NCBI RefSeq assembly: GCF_009730915.1
Contig: NC_052474.1
Location: 20,743,501 to 20,807,500, forward strand
DNA: 64,000 nt
Reading direction: 5' to 3'
DNA from: Dioscorea cayenensis subsp. rotundata
Lineage: Eukaryota; Streptophyta; Magnoliopsida; Dioscoreales; Dioscoreaceae
The notes beneath the pieces were generated by a model that was not told the DNA's origin, made no database searches, and saw only the letters and a list, made by a program, of their open reading frames with translations. The position numbers and the translations under genes are program-made. Each line of letters begins with the position of its first letter. The first letter of the stretch is position 1. Below are positions 13,725 through 25,960 of this stretch, one piece after another.

Positions 13725-15190
13725 CCCGCAAGTGCACGGAGTTGTCGGAGTAATAAATCCCAGGTGAGTGGGGTATCGTATCCATAGGGAAAAGGAAATA
13801 AAAATACTTAATTTGCTTCTTAACTATATGAAAGATGAATAGTGATATGTGTGATAAGATTCAATTCTCAAAAGTAAAACAACCCGAAAGAGAGCAAAAG
13901 TAAAGTAGAAGGTAAAGCAATCGATAAAGATGGGTACCCGGGTATTGATCCGCCTAGGAAAATTGTTTCAAGTGCAAGAACTCTCTATTATGCTTCCTAA
14001 CTAATGCAATGGTGAGTCAGGGACATCTTTTAATGCATGGCCCCGAATCTAGGGTTAACCAAGCCTAATCCTCTACATGTCTTAGAGGAGAGGTTGAACA
14101 ACCTCTCAACCTCACACTCGTAATAAGGACTGAATTAAGCTCTAGGAATTTCAAGTGATAAATCTCTTCCTAATTGTAGACCTAACCCTTGATCTAGAAG
14201 AAAGGTCCCTCATAAGGTTCCCTTGCGTATATCCCGCAAGTGCACGGGTTTGTCGAAGTAATAATCCCGGATGAGCAGGTATCGAATCCACAGGGAGTAG
14301 GGAATAAAAACACTTAATCCGCTTCTTAGATATGTGAAAAATCAATAGTGATAAGTGTGACAATGATTCAATTCTCAAAAGTAAAATCAACAAGTAAGAG
14401 AGCACGAGTAAAGGAGAAGGTAAGGCAATCGATAAAGATGGGGTACTCGGATAATGCTCCGCCTAGGACGATCACTTCAAGTGCAAGAATCCTCTATTAT
14501 GCTTCCTAATCAATGCAATAGTGAGTCGTGGAAATCCTTCATTACATAGTCCCAAATCTAAGGTCAACTATGCCTAACTCTATACATGTCCTAGAGGAGA
14601 AATCAAACAATCTCAACATCTCGCACTCGCATAGAGTTGCAATGAGCTCTAGGGATTCCAAGTGATAAATCTCTTCCTAATTATAGACCTAACCCTTTGG
14701 TCCAGGTGGAAGGTCCCTAACTACGATTAAGCCCTAGATACTAAGATCACCTCAACGCTTCACTCCGTTGCACTCGCAACTAAGCCCCAGCGGAGGATCA
14801 TCCCTTAGACCATTCACTCTATTATGGCCGCAAAGAACTCGAGGAACGGAGGTAGAATCTATCACGTCGGAGGGGAAAGGGGGCGCTCCTGTACCTCTCG
14901 ACTCACCCTCTCAACCCTCTCCAACCTAGCTTTGTCTAACGCTCGTGGTGTGTCACTCACTCACAAGGTTACCAACAAGAACTCTCAACCCTAGTGTCAC
15001 TCTAGGGGAAATGTTCATACAATCAAGCATTCAAGGTTGGAACTAATAATAGACATCAATTAATTGAAAGCATAATAAAGAGATTCAATGAAATGAATAC
15101 ATCCTAAGGTTCACAAATACCCAAGTACCCACTAAAGGTTTAGCTCTCTATGGAGCTAAGTACAATCAAAGAATAGAATGATAATAAGTG
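13725..15190. repeat. LTR-like tandem repeats of the fossil retroelement
   Basis: Two diverged direct copies begin at about 13725 and 14233, an offset of about 508 bases. Each starts with CCCGCAAGTGCACGG followed by GTAATAA and a phrase ending in CCACAGGGA or CCATAGGGA. These conserved words are seen in LTR or leader regions of many plant Ty3/gypsy elements. The second copy continues to about 15190, where recognisable repeat sequence ends and the region of the decayed hydrolase gene begins. Exact ends and target duplication could not be fixed. Confidence 0.5.
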
Positions 15191-15625
15191 TGATTAGAAA
15201 ATATTATATGGTTCTTATTTTCATCTTATTGTAGCCATCATGTTGGTAATTCTGTTTCTCTGTGTGTTTTGTCTTTCTTGGCTCTGTATCTCTTCCGCTT
15301 AGCATCTCGATTTTAAATGTTGGACTCTCAATAATGCTCTTATCATTGCTAGTGTGAATGATTTTGATGAACTTCTATATTGCGGTTTGATAAAGAAGGT
15401 TGTTTGTGCTATATATGATGTGTTTCGAGCTGGCTTGCCTCTGTACTATTAGCCCATTTTGATCTCTCAAATAATGTTTGAAGAAGTTATTTCCAATGTT
15501 TTTTCCAGGGGATATGAAACATCAACTATGAACATCATTGTGCACAGAAATGTGATTTCTTTTACTTTTACTTTTCTTGCTACTACATTCTAATTCTGAT
15601 TGTTAGTAATTTAATGTCTTTTCAG

Positions 15626-17760
15626 GATCTTTTGCAAAGCGGTTGGCCCAAGAATTTCCAATGTGGTGGTTCTACTTCTTTAGTACTCATAATCTCATTA
15701 TTCTCTTTGTGCTTGTGTCTGTGCTAAGCTGGATGGTACTCTATATGGAAACAAAGTCACAGATATTTAGCCAATATTTTTAATGTCCTTGTCTATCACT
15801 TTGGTTTATCATGCTCACAAACTCATGTTCTGATCATGCAGTTTCTGTTAGTTGATTTTATGTTGTCATGGTGATTCTGCAAAAATAAAGAAGCGTGGTC
15901 CACATACCGTTGCTTCAGCAGCTCGTGATGTGCTAAAGCTTGTATGTTTTTCTACCCACTTTGTGGCACCCTTTCTCATTTTTGATAATACACATATATT
16001 TCTACTTGAGATCATAGAAAAACATCTTCTCTCTCTAGCTGATTTATAATGTGCTCCCTTTTATATCTTGAATTATTGGTGTTTGAACATTGAATTCTTT
16101 TTGGTGGCACAGGTTGCTCAACTTAGAGTAACACCTCGAGTTTTAGTTGGCCACAGTTTTGGTGGCAAAGGTAGTTCTAGATGAATCACTAGCCTGATTA
16201 TCCAATATTTTTGATCTTCTGTGACGTAATGCTCTTGTTTTCTAACTGTTATCTTGTGCATTTTTAAGTGGCCTTGAGCATGGTGGACCAAGCAGCAAAG
16301 CCTCTTGCACGACCTGTTAGGGTAAGAATAAAATTGTTATTATATGAGCATCAGTTAAACAAACAGAAACTCTTCCTTAGCTGGCAACCTCATTGTGTAT
16401 TTTACCAATTCTGCAATGTGCCTAGATTCTGTCACAATAGTAAAGGGTGTCTGTTTCAAATCTCCTTCTTGAAGGAAGTTATTATTGTCGTTTTTATGCC
16501 CATGATAAATAAAAGGAATTTATAATCTTTACTGTTGTTGTTTCTTCCTGAAGGTATGGGTTCTTGATTCCACCCCAGGAAAAGTCCATGCTGGTGGAGA
16601 TGGTGAAGATCACCCTGCTGAATTGATTGATTTCTTGAGTCGAATGCCAAAGCAGGCATGTTTCCTTGTTGATTTATTTTCCAGAGTGTCAATTCTTATT
16701 TAAAACTGAACTGTGTGAATGATGTCTGGAATGTGAGATACTTCCTTTATATAAGAGCAATAATGGAAGGGCATATGCTCAACCATCATTCAGGCTTATC
16801 AAATTCAAAATCTTGTTACAGTTATTATCTGATATTCATTTTCTGTGACAGGTTTCTTCAAAGAAGGAAGTTGTGCAAGCTCTTGAGCAAGCTGGATTCT
16901 CTACTGATGTAGCAAAGGTACATTGATAGCCTTTTTAACAATACAAATGTGTGATTTAATGTCATTTGCTTTTTGGATATGCATACCAAATTGAAGATTA
17001 ATCTTTACTAAATCAAGGTTTTCTATCCTCATTAATTGTAATTTTCAGAAATTAGCTGAACACCATAAGCATTTACTTTTGATTCCTATATTACAATCTG
17101 ACACATTTTATAACTTTCTTGAAGTGGTGGTGACAAATTTTGCGTCCAGTTAGCTCTCAAGCTTCACCGACAACAGAATTTTCTTGGATATTTGATCCTG
17201 AAGGTATCTCTGAGGATGTTCAAGTCTTTCACTGAAGAAACAAATCTATGGTAATCATCATTAGCATTACTTTTGTTTAGATTTATATCATATACATAGA
17301 TTCAGTTGCACCTTTCAAAATACGCAGGAAAATTGTGGATGACGTGCCTCGCGGTGTTCATGTGAATTTCTTGAAAGCAGAGAGAAGCTTACACAGATGG
17401 GCCTCAAGATATCCAGCGTATTCATTCTGCAGAGGGAGTTGGCTGCTGATGAGGGAGCCGGGGTAGAAATGCACGATCAAGATGCAGGACACTGCATGTT
17501 ACTCGGATTACTCATATTTGCTCATTATCGTATTGTTCCTTTGAGATAAACATACTCAAATCACTGGTCGATGACCGGGCTTCTTACTGAGACATTCGAT
17601 TGATTTCTTTTGATCTGCCACATTGTGTGATCGTGGCAAACCGATAAGGTTTATGTTTAATAGCTATGTTTAAACTGGCCGATTTCAGGTTCAAGCCGAC
17701 AACCCGGACGGACTGTTCAGAATTCTTCATCGTGCTCTTTCAGGGATTTCAGATGCAGTA
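15626..17760 (+). pseudogene. Decayed alpha/beta-hydrolase gene (At4g10030-like), 5' end missing
   Basis: Exon-like pieces in order: 15626-15668 (SFAKRLAQEFPMW), 15842-15941 (CHGDSAKIKKRGPHTVASAARDVLKL), 16113-16170 (VAQLRVTPRVLVGHSFGGK, with the GHSFGG nucleophile elbow), 16269-16321 (ALSMVDQAAKPLARPVR), 16554-16655 (VWVLDSTPGKVHAGGDGEDH), 16852-16917 (VSSKKEVVQALEQAGFSTDV), 17123-17255 (PEGIS and ETNLW), and 17329 onward (KIVDDVPRGVHVNFLKAERS, then QADNPDGLFRILH). The order matches the ABHD11-like serine hydrolase family of plants. Frame breaks occur near 15860 (extra base before CHGDS), 17125-17160 and after 17400. The junction at 16655 has GC instead of GT. The first exons, expected upstream, are absent; retroelement sequence ends about 430 bases before the first exon. 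Most likely a host pseudogene, although local sequence errors could account for part of the damage. Confidence 0.75.
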
Positions 17761-18067
17761 AGAAGACGATATAGTGAGTGAAATATATATATATATATAT
17801 ATATATTGGTGTAAGTCTTGTTCCGCAGAGAGAATTTTGAGAAGAGATGCATGAGTTGTATCATTCTTTTGTATGTTTTGTATAATTTAATTAATTTTTT
17901 AAGAAAGGTTAAAGTATGCAATTACTGGAAAATGCAGGAATATTCACGCATTTGTTTATTAAAAATGAGAAAAAAATATTTAGAAAGAATCATCAATAGA
18001 TTAAAATATATGAGAATAAAATACAAAAAGAGGACAGAAGAAGAATTGTTACTATTATTGTTGTTAT
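17761..18067. other. AT-rich spacer with (TA)n tract
   Basis: Short AT-rich stretch after the pseudogene with a (TA)n microsatellite near 17783-17806. No gene seen. Confidence 0.6.
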
Positions 18068-18309
18068 TGTCATTGTTCCGTCTGCTCCTTTTTATCTATC
18101 GTGAAGTAATCAAATTTTTATATACCAAAAAGTTATTATTTCACATAATTTAATAAAAAATTAGTTATTTTTTTAAAATTACTTCTAATTTATATCTTCA
18201 TATTTTTCTCTCATATTAAATTTCAGAGTAAGCAGTAAAGTCTTAGTGTAATTTTTGGAAAGTTAAAATAATAAACGCTCGACGCTTAAAAACGATGTAT
18301 AAAAAGAAC
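18068..18309. mobile_element. Stowaway-like MITE, left part (interrupted)
   Basis: Begins with a degenerate GTTCCGTCTGCTCCTTTTTA end and runs to TATAAAAAGAAC. It aligns along its length with the similar copy at 29330-29626. The missing terminal GGAGGAAGTA is found at 28685-28694, beyond a 10.4-kb insertion, so this MITE was split by the element starting at 18310. The CTCCGTTCC/GGAACGGAG end words are typical of plant Stowaway/mariner MITEs. Confidence 0.6.
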
Positions 18310-18700
18310 ACTGGGCCTATTATAATGCGGGTGGGGTGGGGCGGGAATGAGATCCCCGTCCCCATCCCCGCTCTCCACGGGCGGGATTCCCTGATAGACT
18401 CCCTCATGGGAAAAATCCTCCCCTCACCCTCATGTGATCCCTTCGCCTACCAAAACATTAATATAAAAATTTTCTATAAATAACTATAATATTTCTAACG
18501 ATTTACAAGTTACACACGCTAAAGATGCTATATACAATTGAAAAATAAAAATATAATCGATGATGTAAAAAATCTAGTCAAATCGATATTTGAATATATA
18601 TAACGCTTATACGTAGAACATACACTGGATATTTGAATAAAAAATCTGTATAAAATTACAATTACCTAATTATCCAATTCATTTAAATTAAATAAATAAT

Positions 18701-18709
18701 TAATTTTTA
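18701..18709. repeat. Left target-site duplication of MULE A
   Basis: TAATTTTTA immediately before the element end; the identical 9-mer is at 28193-28201 on the other side. Confidence 0.85.
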
Positions 18710-19779
18710 GTGGAAATTGCCAAAAACCCTTTAAGTTTTGTAAAATCGCCAAAAACACCCCTTAGCTTTTTCGTAAATCCCCAAAAACCCTCCTTTTAAA
18801 AGCTTCATGTTTTTCAAACCCCAAACCGTAGAATCGGATGCGAATCCGAGCGAGTTTCAAATTTTTGGACTTAAAAATGCCCTTGATGTGAGTCGTGCGC
18901 AAGACCTATCTCAGGGCGATTTGAGAGGAAGTGGGGGTTTTCCGTGAGGGTAACCCCGAGACGAATTTACTTTGGAGTCCCGCTTAATCGCTTTTTCTCA
19001 ACTCACGCCTTCGCCTTTTTCCATTTCCAGTCGCTCTCAGGGTTGTCTCTACCGGCCAAGCCTCCAGAATTGGCATTTCATCGCCTTTTCCCTTTCCACG
19101 TGATCTCAAGGAGAAGTCCCTCCCGCAACTAGTTGGCATTTCATCAGCTTTGCAATCTAAGGTATTGAGTATGGTTTTTACGTTAACTGCTCTGCTATCA
19201 AAAGAAAGATTTTTTTCGGTTTTGCTGTGCTCCCCGCTTTTTGTTGGAAGATATCGAAGTCTCAGTGGGGATTTCTACTGGGCTTTTTGTTAGTCTCAGA
19301 GGAGATTTCTCGGTTAGGGTTTTGTTTTTGTTTTCAGATTTCATATGTATACACTATCGGGAAAATAGCTTTTTCGATTGTTATGATTTCGTGTAATATT
19401 TATAATGTACACTTTCCGCTTCGCTTGATATGGTTGCGCTTTACAAACGAGCGTCGACGCGTTAAGAAATGAGATGTTACGCTTAACATTTGTTGTCTCT
19501 GCTCAAGTATTCTCGCCTCGCTTAACAAAAATGGGTCTCTATTTAACATTTTTATATCTCTCGCTTAATAATCGAGAGTTTACCGCTTAAAAACCTTATA
19601 TTTCCGCTAAACTGTCATCATCGCATCGTCGAATGTGTTGCTATCGTCGCAGGCTTGTGATTAGCGCGCGGTCAACCTAGTTAACGGGCGCTGCTATTTC
19701 GACACTCGGCCAAGGAGACCTTAGTCAATCGAAGTTAATACTGACCCTCGACACTCGGGAGATTATTCAAGGACACCGC

Positions 19780-22730
19780 TTGCGCCGCTCACTGAGATGG
19801 AAGCCATATACCAAGAGAGGGCCTCTTCTTGATTCTCTTTCGCAGAAAGGTACGATGGTCGCACTCAATAAATTCGAGGATCGGGAAAGCTTCTCGCCGA
19901 GTTTTGCACCCTCAAGATGCCGCCCTCGTTTTTCGGTCTCATGGCTACGATGGCGACGCAGATGGGTCTTCTCGTAAGAAGAAAACCAGTCGCCGTCAAG
20001 GACTGCAGATCTATCAAAGACCCATGAGAGACACCAGTAGACTCCATCAAGAGCACCTCGCAACTTGTTCGACGGAGGAGGAAGAAGATAATTTTGTCAA
20101 ACTCTCGACGGCGCACTCATGCGGGACGCCCCTCTTCCCAAATACATCACGCTTGCTCCGAATCGGATCGCTGATTACGCTGACGATCTACCACCATCGG
20201 GGCGACACGCACGGGCGCAGACGCACATATGCCGGCGTGGAGGATATTCCACAGCGTATCGCTCGGAGTGCAAGATAGACGCCACGGGAAGTAGCACCAA
20301 CACATGGCAGCATTAAGGGTTGCTCGTCGCTAACGTCTGTTTTACTGAGTCGACCGAACGGGAAGAAAAGTCCGTTTCTAGAAGATCCCAAGGATGTTGT
20401 GCTATGGTGAAAGTACTTACCGGAAGCAAGCGACGGTAGAAACGAGCTTGTCATCGCTCGATGGAAAAGAGGTAATAAATCATGGACAATGTTTAACATA
20501 AGTCTTTAATGTTTAAAACATTTTATTTAGCGCTTAACTTTAGTATTTACCGCTTTAACTCATTATTCATACCGGTTTAAATATTTTGTTCTCCGCTTTA
20601 ATTATATTCTATAACGCTTAAATATATAGTTTTTATAGTTTAAAATGAATGATCTCATCGAAATTGTTTTGGCTTATACATATGTTAGTTTCTGATCGGT
20701 TCCGCTGAACGTCAAGAAGAAATATTTGCGCGCATCGCAACAACCCCCCTACCACGACAACGACAGGGCCCCTGCATCACGGCAGCCCCTCACGGATTGC
20801 AGCCCCACCGCGACATTGGGCGAAGATGTCACCGCGAACTCTTGGCGCAGCAGTAGCGTGATATTGACGATCGAGTTTCTGGGGCTTGCTCGCCTGCGGG
20901 GAGGCGCTCGGAAGGACGCTTTGCAAACGGCCGCGCTCTATCCTCGAAAGAACTCGAGCACCCGGACGAACGAGGCGTGAAATTTGAATGTACGCTGACA
21001 TCATCGGGAAGGTCATTCCAGGCGCTCACATTCAAGAGACTTTGCGTAAAAAGAGGAGAATATCATCGCCTGTCTCCACCGCGGCTTTCACTGACGAGAA
21101 TAATAAGATACATTATCGGGCTACTGACGCTGTTATCGAAGTTCCGGCCGCATTGATGACATGGCTACGACTGGAGGACATCGTAGATGATGTGGCTGCC
21201 GTTGCGGCTGAGAGGTCGCCGACTCCTTTCTCGATGAAATCGCCGACCCGCTGGAACCTACCGCTGAGATCTGGCAGATCAAAGATGGACACAACCCTCA
21301 AGGTCAAGAACAAGCTTAAGCGTGTCTCCCATGACGCTGTCATGGCCACGGCCGAGAAGATCGCCGAATCTGCTGCCGCGGCCGCGCCGACAAGACTCGC
21401 AGCCCAAGCGAGGACACAATCCCACCACAACAAGAACCATGTGAAGGAAGTGTCCATGCGGTTGATGCTTTGCCGCCGCCGTCCTCAAGATCGGGCTGTA
21501 CACAATCCCACAACAAGAACAACAATGTAAGGACGTGTGCGGTACTGATGTCGCCGCCATCGCCCCCGCGATCGAGCAAAGATCTGATGAAGACCCCGAC
21601 CCGAGCAACGAGAGATGATGAAGGCCAATCAAAAATCGACCGACTGCTCGGAAAGCTTTTTATTCAAGAAGAAGAAATCGGGTCGTTCGAGTCGTCTTAA
21701 CAACACTGACAGCGAGTTGACGAGGATCTTCCTCAACCGCCTCATGCATGACGGTAAATGTAACGCTTTTTGATGATATTGTTTAAAAGGGTTTCTTATA
21801 GTGTTTAACTATTAATTAATAGTGTTTAATACCATTATGTTATCATTTAAGTTTTCGCCTTTACCGCTTAATTATATATACTATCATGTAACAATTGATA
21901 ATATCATTTAAATATTTACAATATGGTCTTCTAATATCGCATATCGCTTAACCTCAAACGACTGCTAGTGCTGAAGAACGACGTACTGCCGCGACCACAC
22001 GCCGAGCAGCGTTATACACGCTCGCCGAGGGAAGGAGACGGTCACTCGATGATGCTGATGTACGCTCAGATGCATAATACAAAAAGTCACTGAAAGCAAA
22101 GAGCCATATCTCTTACAAGAAGCGCTGCCTCATCATCGGATCATTAGGCTGCTTACGCTCAAAGCAGGACGACGCACATGACACACACTATGGCTATGAT
22201 CGGGATGCCGCAAGCAACTCGCATGAAGTTCAAATTGTCATCCTCCCGATAATCACGAATGGCCACTTTCCATGTCGTCGCCCTCGACAATGTATAAACA
22301 AGAATATGTATTATTCTTCACGTCCGGGTACTGATAAGGACGCTGACTGACTGGTAAGTTCTTTAATTATGTCCGACATATCTGCTTGGTATTTAAATCC
22401 CAGATTCTAATCTCGACTTGCATATCTCTCGACAATGGAATCTATTCCGACCTTTGGCCGACATACGGAGTTAGGCGAGTCTGCCGACGCAGTACCCACT
22501 GCAAGATCTGCTACGTAAAACCCCACGCCTAAAATAAGGAAGGCCGATTGCGCCCTGCCTCACGCCATCGCGGTTTATCGAGCACCATCATGGGTGAGAA
22601 GTTACGGCCACCGCATGCACGTTTCCTTACCTCGGGACATAGATGTTACCCGCGATACTTAAGGAGGGAGTACACGCTGCCCATGACAAAGTGCGGGGTC
22701 GCCATGCTGGTTAAATTGCTTTTGAATAAC
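19780..22730 (+). pseudogene. Decayed Ulp1-like (C48) cysteine protease gene inside MULE A
   Basis: GC-rich coding-like sequence lies between AT-rich motif blocks. The C-terminal part is recognisable in fragments: IVILPIITNGHF and then HVVALDN (22230-22290, containing the catalytic His region), a DCA triplet at 22546 in the position of the catalytic Cys, and RFIEHHHG soon after (about 22570-22595, another frame). The pattern hydrophobic-PI..NGHFHVV.LDN followed by DC and RFIEHH is that of Ulp1-like proteases carried by plant MULEs. Upstream, 20988-21530 has a longer open stretch rich in Ala, Arg and Ser without a clear domain, probably the low-complexity N-terminal part. Frame changes separate the motifs, for example between NGHF and HVV, so no working protease is encoded. 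The functional proteins of this family cleave SUMO-like conjugates; the role in transposons is unknown. Confidence 0.7.
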
Positions 22731-22784
22731 ATGTCTTAGTATATCTCGATCACAATTTTGTTTTCAAATGTAATCCGACAAATT

Positions 22785-23345
22785 AATTCATTGTTTTCGT
22801 GTTCGAAGAACATGCACTTGTATATCTTAATGTAAATTTTGTTTGTTTTGAATTGTAAAGCGGGTTAAATTCCATTCGGGTTTTTATTTCATTGTTTAAT
22901 TTACGCTTGTAATTGTGTACATTTCACTTTCATCGTTTAAATATAAGTATATATCGCTTTAAAACATCGAGTTTTAAATATTTCAAATTACGCGTATCCC
23001 GCTTAAAAATAACACTTTCTCCGCTTTAAATAAATGCACTCATTGTTTAACTAAATATGGAAAGTTGCCCATCAATACACAATTCAATTCATTGTTTTTG
23101 TTTTCGAAGAACATGACTTTGTATATCTCAATGTAAATTTTGTTTGTTTTCAATCGTAAGGCAGGGTTAAATTTCATCTCGGCTTTCATTTCATCTGTTT
23201 AATTTACGCTAGAAGTTGTGTACATTTCGCTTTCATTGTTTAAATATACCATATATCGCTTAAAACATCGCTTGAAATATTTCAAATTACAGTAGTATCC
23301 GCTTAAAATAACAATGTCTCCGCGTAAAATACATTCAATTCGTTG
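22785..23345. repeat. 301-bp tandem duplication in MULE A
   Basis: Copy 1 begins at 22785 (AATTCATTGTTTTCG) and copy 2 at 23086 (AATTCATTGTTTTTG). They align over almost their whole length with scattered substitutions and small indels. The second copy fades near 23345. Each copy carries several CGTTTAA/CGCTTAA words. It lies between the protease and transposase remnants, where both 3' ends would meet. Confidence 0.85.
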
Positions 23346-23522
23346 CTAAATACACAATGTTTCGTCATCGCTCGGTTTATTAACGCCTAGTCGGGCGACA
23401 GTTTCATCGCAAGATCGCTCGATCGTGACCGGATCCTTGCGCGTAGCCGTAATGTAACTCACGGACATCAAACGCTCATGACTCAATCCTCTTTCGCCCT
23501 AGGCCGCCCAGCTTTTCTTCAG

Positions 23523-25960
23523 TCACAGCGGTCGCAGAACGAAGCTCACGATTTCCGGCTCAAGGCCCTCGCTATCGCCGGGTATGGGAATATAGCTTCC
23601 TTGTACTGCCAGTTTGTAATTGTCGACGCTGAAGTACCCGCTTAATAAATCGATGTACGCTGGTGTCCGCTCTGCATTGTCTAGCCGCGCAAGCATGTTT
23701 CGAAGGGATACCATAAACTTGCCACCTCGATACGTAACAAGTTCCGATGGCGAGATCCACGGAGTTGCTGCATTGGTCGATCACTTCGTGAATCGATCAT
23801 CGACACAACGACCAACACGTAAGATTTCGGGTCCGCCCTCAACAATGATCTCTAACTTCGAATGTATGTCCGGGCATAAGTAGGTCTCCCATTTGGTCGC
23901 TTGCTCACACTGGCTACATAACATGCGCATCAACTCGAACCTGCAAATAAGGTTAAACAAAGGCATGCTGATGGTTAAATAATTCGTCAACATGTTTAAA
24001 CATTATCAGAATTAAATAAACAGAAATGATTAATATTTAAAGTCGAAAAAGTGTAATTAAACAAAGATTTGAGAATGTTTAAAGGGTAATACTAAATGTT
24101 GAGTGTATATCAACATTCGCGACATCTTATGGAGTCGACCATTTTCGCCACCGGTAAAACTGACGAGCTTCCTTGATCCAAGCATTGAACGACTCAGCGA
24201 CGCTCGAATACATCTCACCCCAACGATCACCTCCCGAACAGTATAATTCACCATGTGCCATATCCGGATTTATTAATCAACCGTGATGAGCTCGAGTGAT
24301 ACGGCCTGCAGTTCATCTCACGGTATCATCGAAATCTTTAGCCGTGGATGCCCACGCAATGCGGAAGCTATTATAGACCAAAGACTCCTCCCTCAATGCC
24401 TTCCCAAGTCCGACATTGGCTTTCAATCGCCTCCAAATGTCGAAGACAGATGACGCGTGTGGCGAAGAAGGAAGACTCTCGCAATCGCGCTCACAAGGCC
24501 CCTCGACTCGTCTCGAGACGAAGGCTAATTATCTCATGATAATCTCCACCCTCGATAAGGCATCGCCCAACTTAGATATGAACCAAGTCCAATTGGCGAT
24601 CGGTCGTCATTGTCGATCTATACCGGCGACGTGGAAAAACCATTGTTACCATCTTTCCCTGCGCCCAGTGAGTGTACCCCGATATTTTCCAGGGAGGCGG
24701 TACCATCGAGAAAAAGCTAGCCGGCCCGCAAGCCCTCTCGAATCCCACAATACACACCGAAGAAAGAATGCACGCTTTAAAACGATCACCGCTCTCTCCA
24801 CGATCGCAACGCCGCCGGATTTGTCTCACCACCTTATCCACATACCAAAGCAACACAGATCATACTGGAGATGTCAACGCCTGCCGAGGACCACCCGGCA
24901 TGCTCTTTTCCCAACCAAGCTCGCTAGTATGGTATGTGGACACCATGTTCCCACACACACGTCCTTCCTCGAATGTCGATGGCCTCGTCAAGGGACGCGT
25001 CCTCGAGCTTCGCGAATCACTGCATGCGCTAACCCATTTTTTCGACGCTTTCGGATGTGACGCTGAACCTATGCCACCACCGCAATGTATGACGGGTTGA
25101 TTGCTCTTGATTCAAAGTATTTTTTTGTTATACTTTTGATGCATGAAGGCGCTAACGACAACCATCAGAGTCAGCATTCCATGACCACCCGATGTTTTTC
25201 GTCTTTATGAATTTGAAGTCAAAATTCCTTTTGATCGCATGATTTCAAGTACATCCTCGAAAATGTTCGACACCGCCAAACGTTGACTCAATATCCAACG
25301 ACAACACTTCGTAGAATGATCTCGACGAGGAAGGAAGACATCCCACACCGCCATGGTCACCATGGGATGAATGGGGCACTCGCAATCCGAATTCCCGCCA
25401 ACACTCACATCATATGAAAAGATCAATATGTTGCTTTGGAGAATATAATGTTTAGCTGATAACTGACAATAGTTAAACGCTAAATTAAATACTTAAACAA
25501 TTAACTAATAACGTAAAGGACTAGTACAATATGTTAACCAAACGTTGACGGACATATTTAAACAATAATGACTCCCTGCACAACCGGAATAATTAAAAGA
25601 AAAAGGAACTTACAACGAGTAAACCTCGCTTTTTCATTAGGATTCGCGAACGGCATTATACGTCTCGACGACAAGATCAACTACAAGACATTTGAAGATG
25701 GAGTGGACGCTGACACATCCTACTGGAAGTCAACATCGCTTATCAGGGCAAACCGCTTTTATATCCATCCGGTGTGATGAACTTAACTCGATAAGAGAAA
25801 CTTCGAGACCCCATCGCTCACATATCTTAGCTAACACCAATTCCCAAGAAGTCTCGAGCCGTGAACATTAGCACTCTTCCCTCCCCGCTGAATCTAGCAA
25901 TACCACAAAAACTCTCCATAATATATCGATTCGAAACCAAATCAGATAAAACCAAATGAA
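23523..25960 (-). pseudogene. Decayed MULE transposase gene of MULE A
   Basis: Read on the minus strand, fragments appear in family order. First is an N-terminus starting MESFCGIARFSGEG near 25915, shared with MULE B. In the middle is the MULE core: LLWYVDKVV, FKACILS, the DGT word near 24700, then GKMVTMVF-type sequence for the usual A.DGNN motif and IDNDD. Next come RLKANVGLGKALREE near 24400 and MVNYTVRE plus AESFNAWI-like sequence near 24200. The C-terminal SWIM zinc-finger region is CYVSRWQVYGIPSKHACAA (23650-23730), followed by GYFSVDNYKLAVQGSYIPIP, the conserved tail after the SWIM motif. Motifs fall in different frames and several indels are evident. The first Cys of the SWIM motif is partly obscured. 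The gene is broken. Its family cuts and pastes elements by binding the terminal inverted repeats. Confidence 0.8.

Noticed and set aside
20988-21530. 180-codon open frame as a stand-alone gene
   Set aside because: It lies inside MULE A, upstream of the protease remnant, has Ala/Arg/Ser low-complexity composition and no own start context; better explained as part of the transposon's decayed protease gene.
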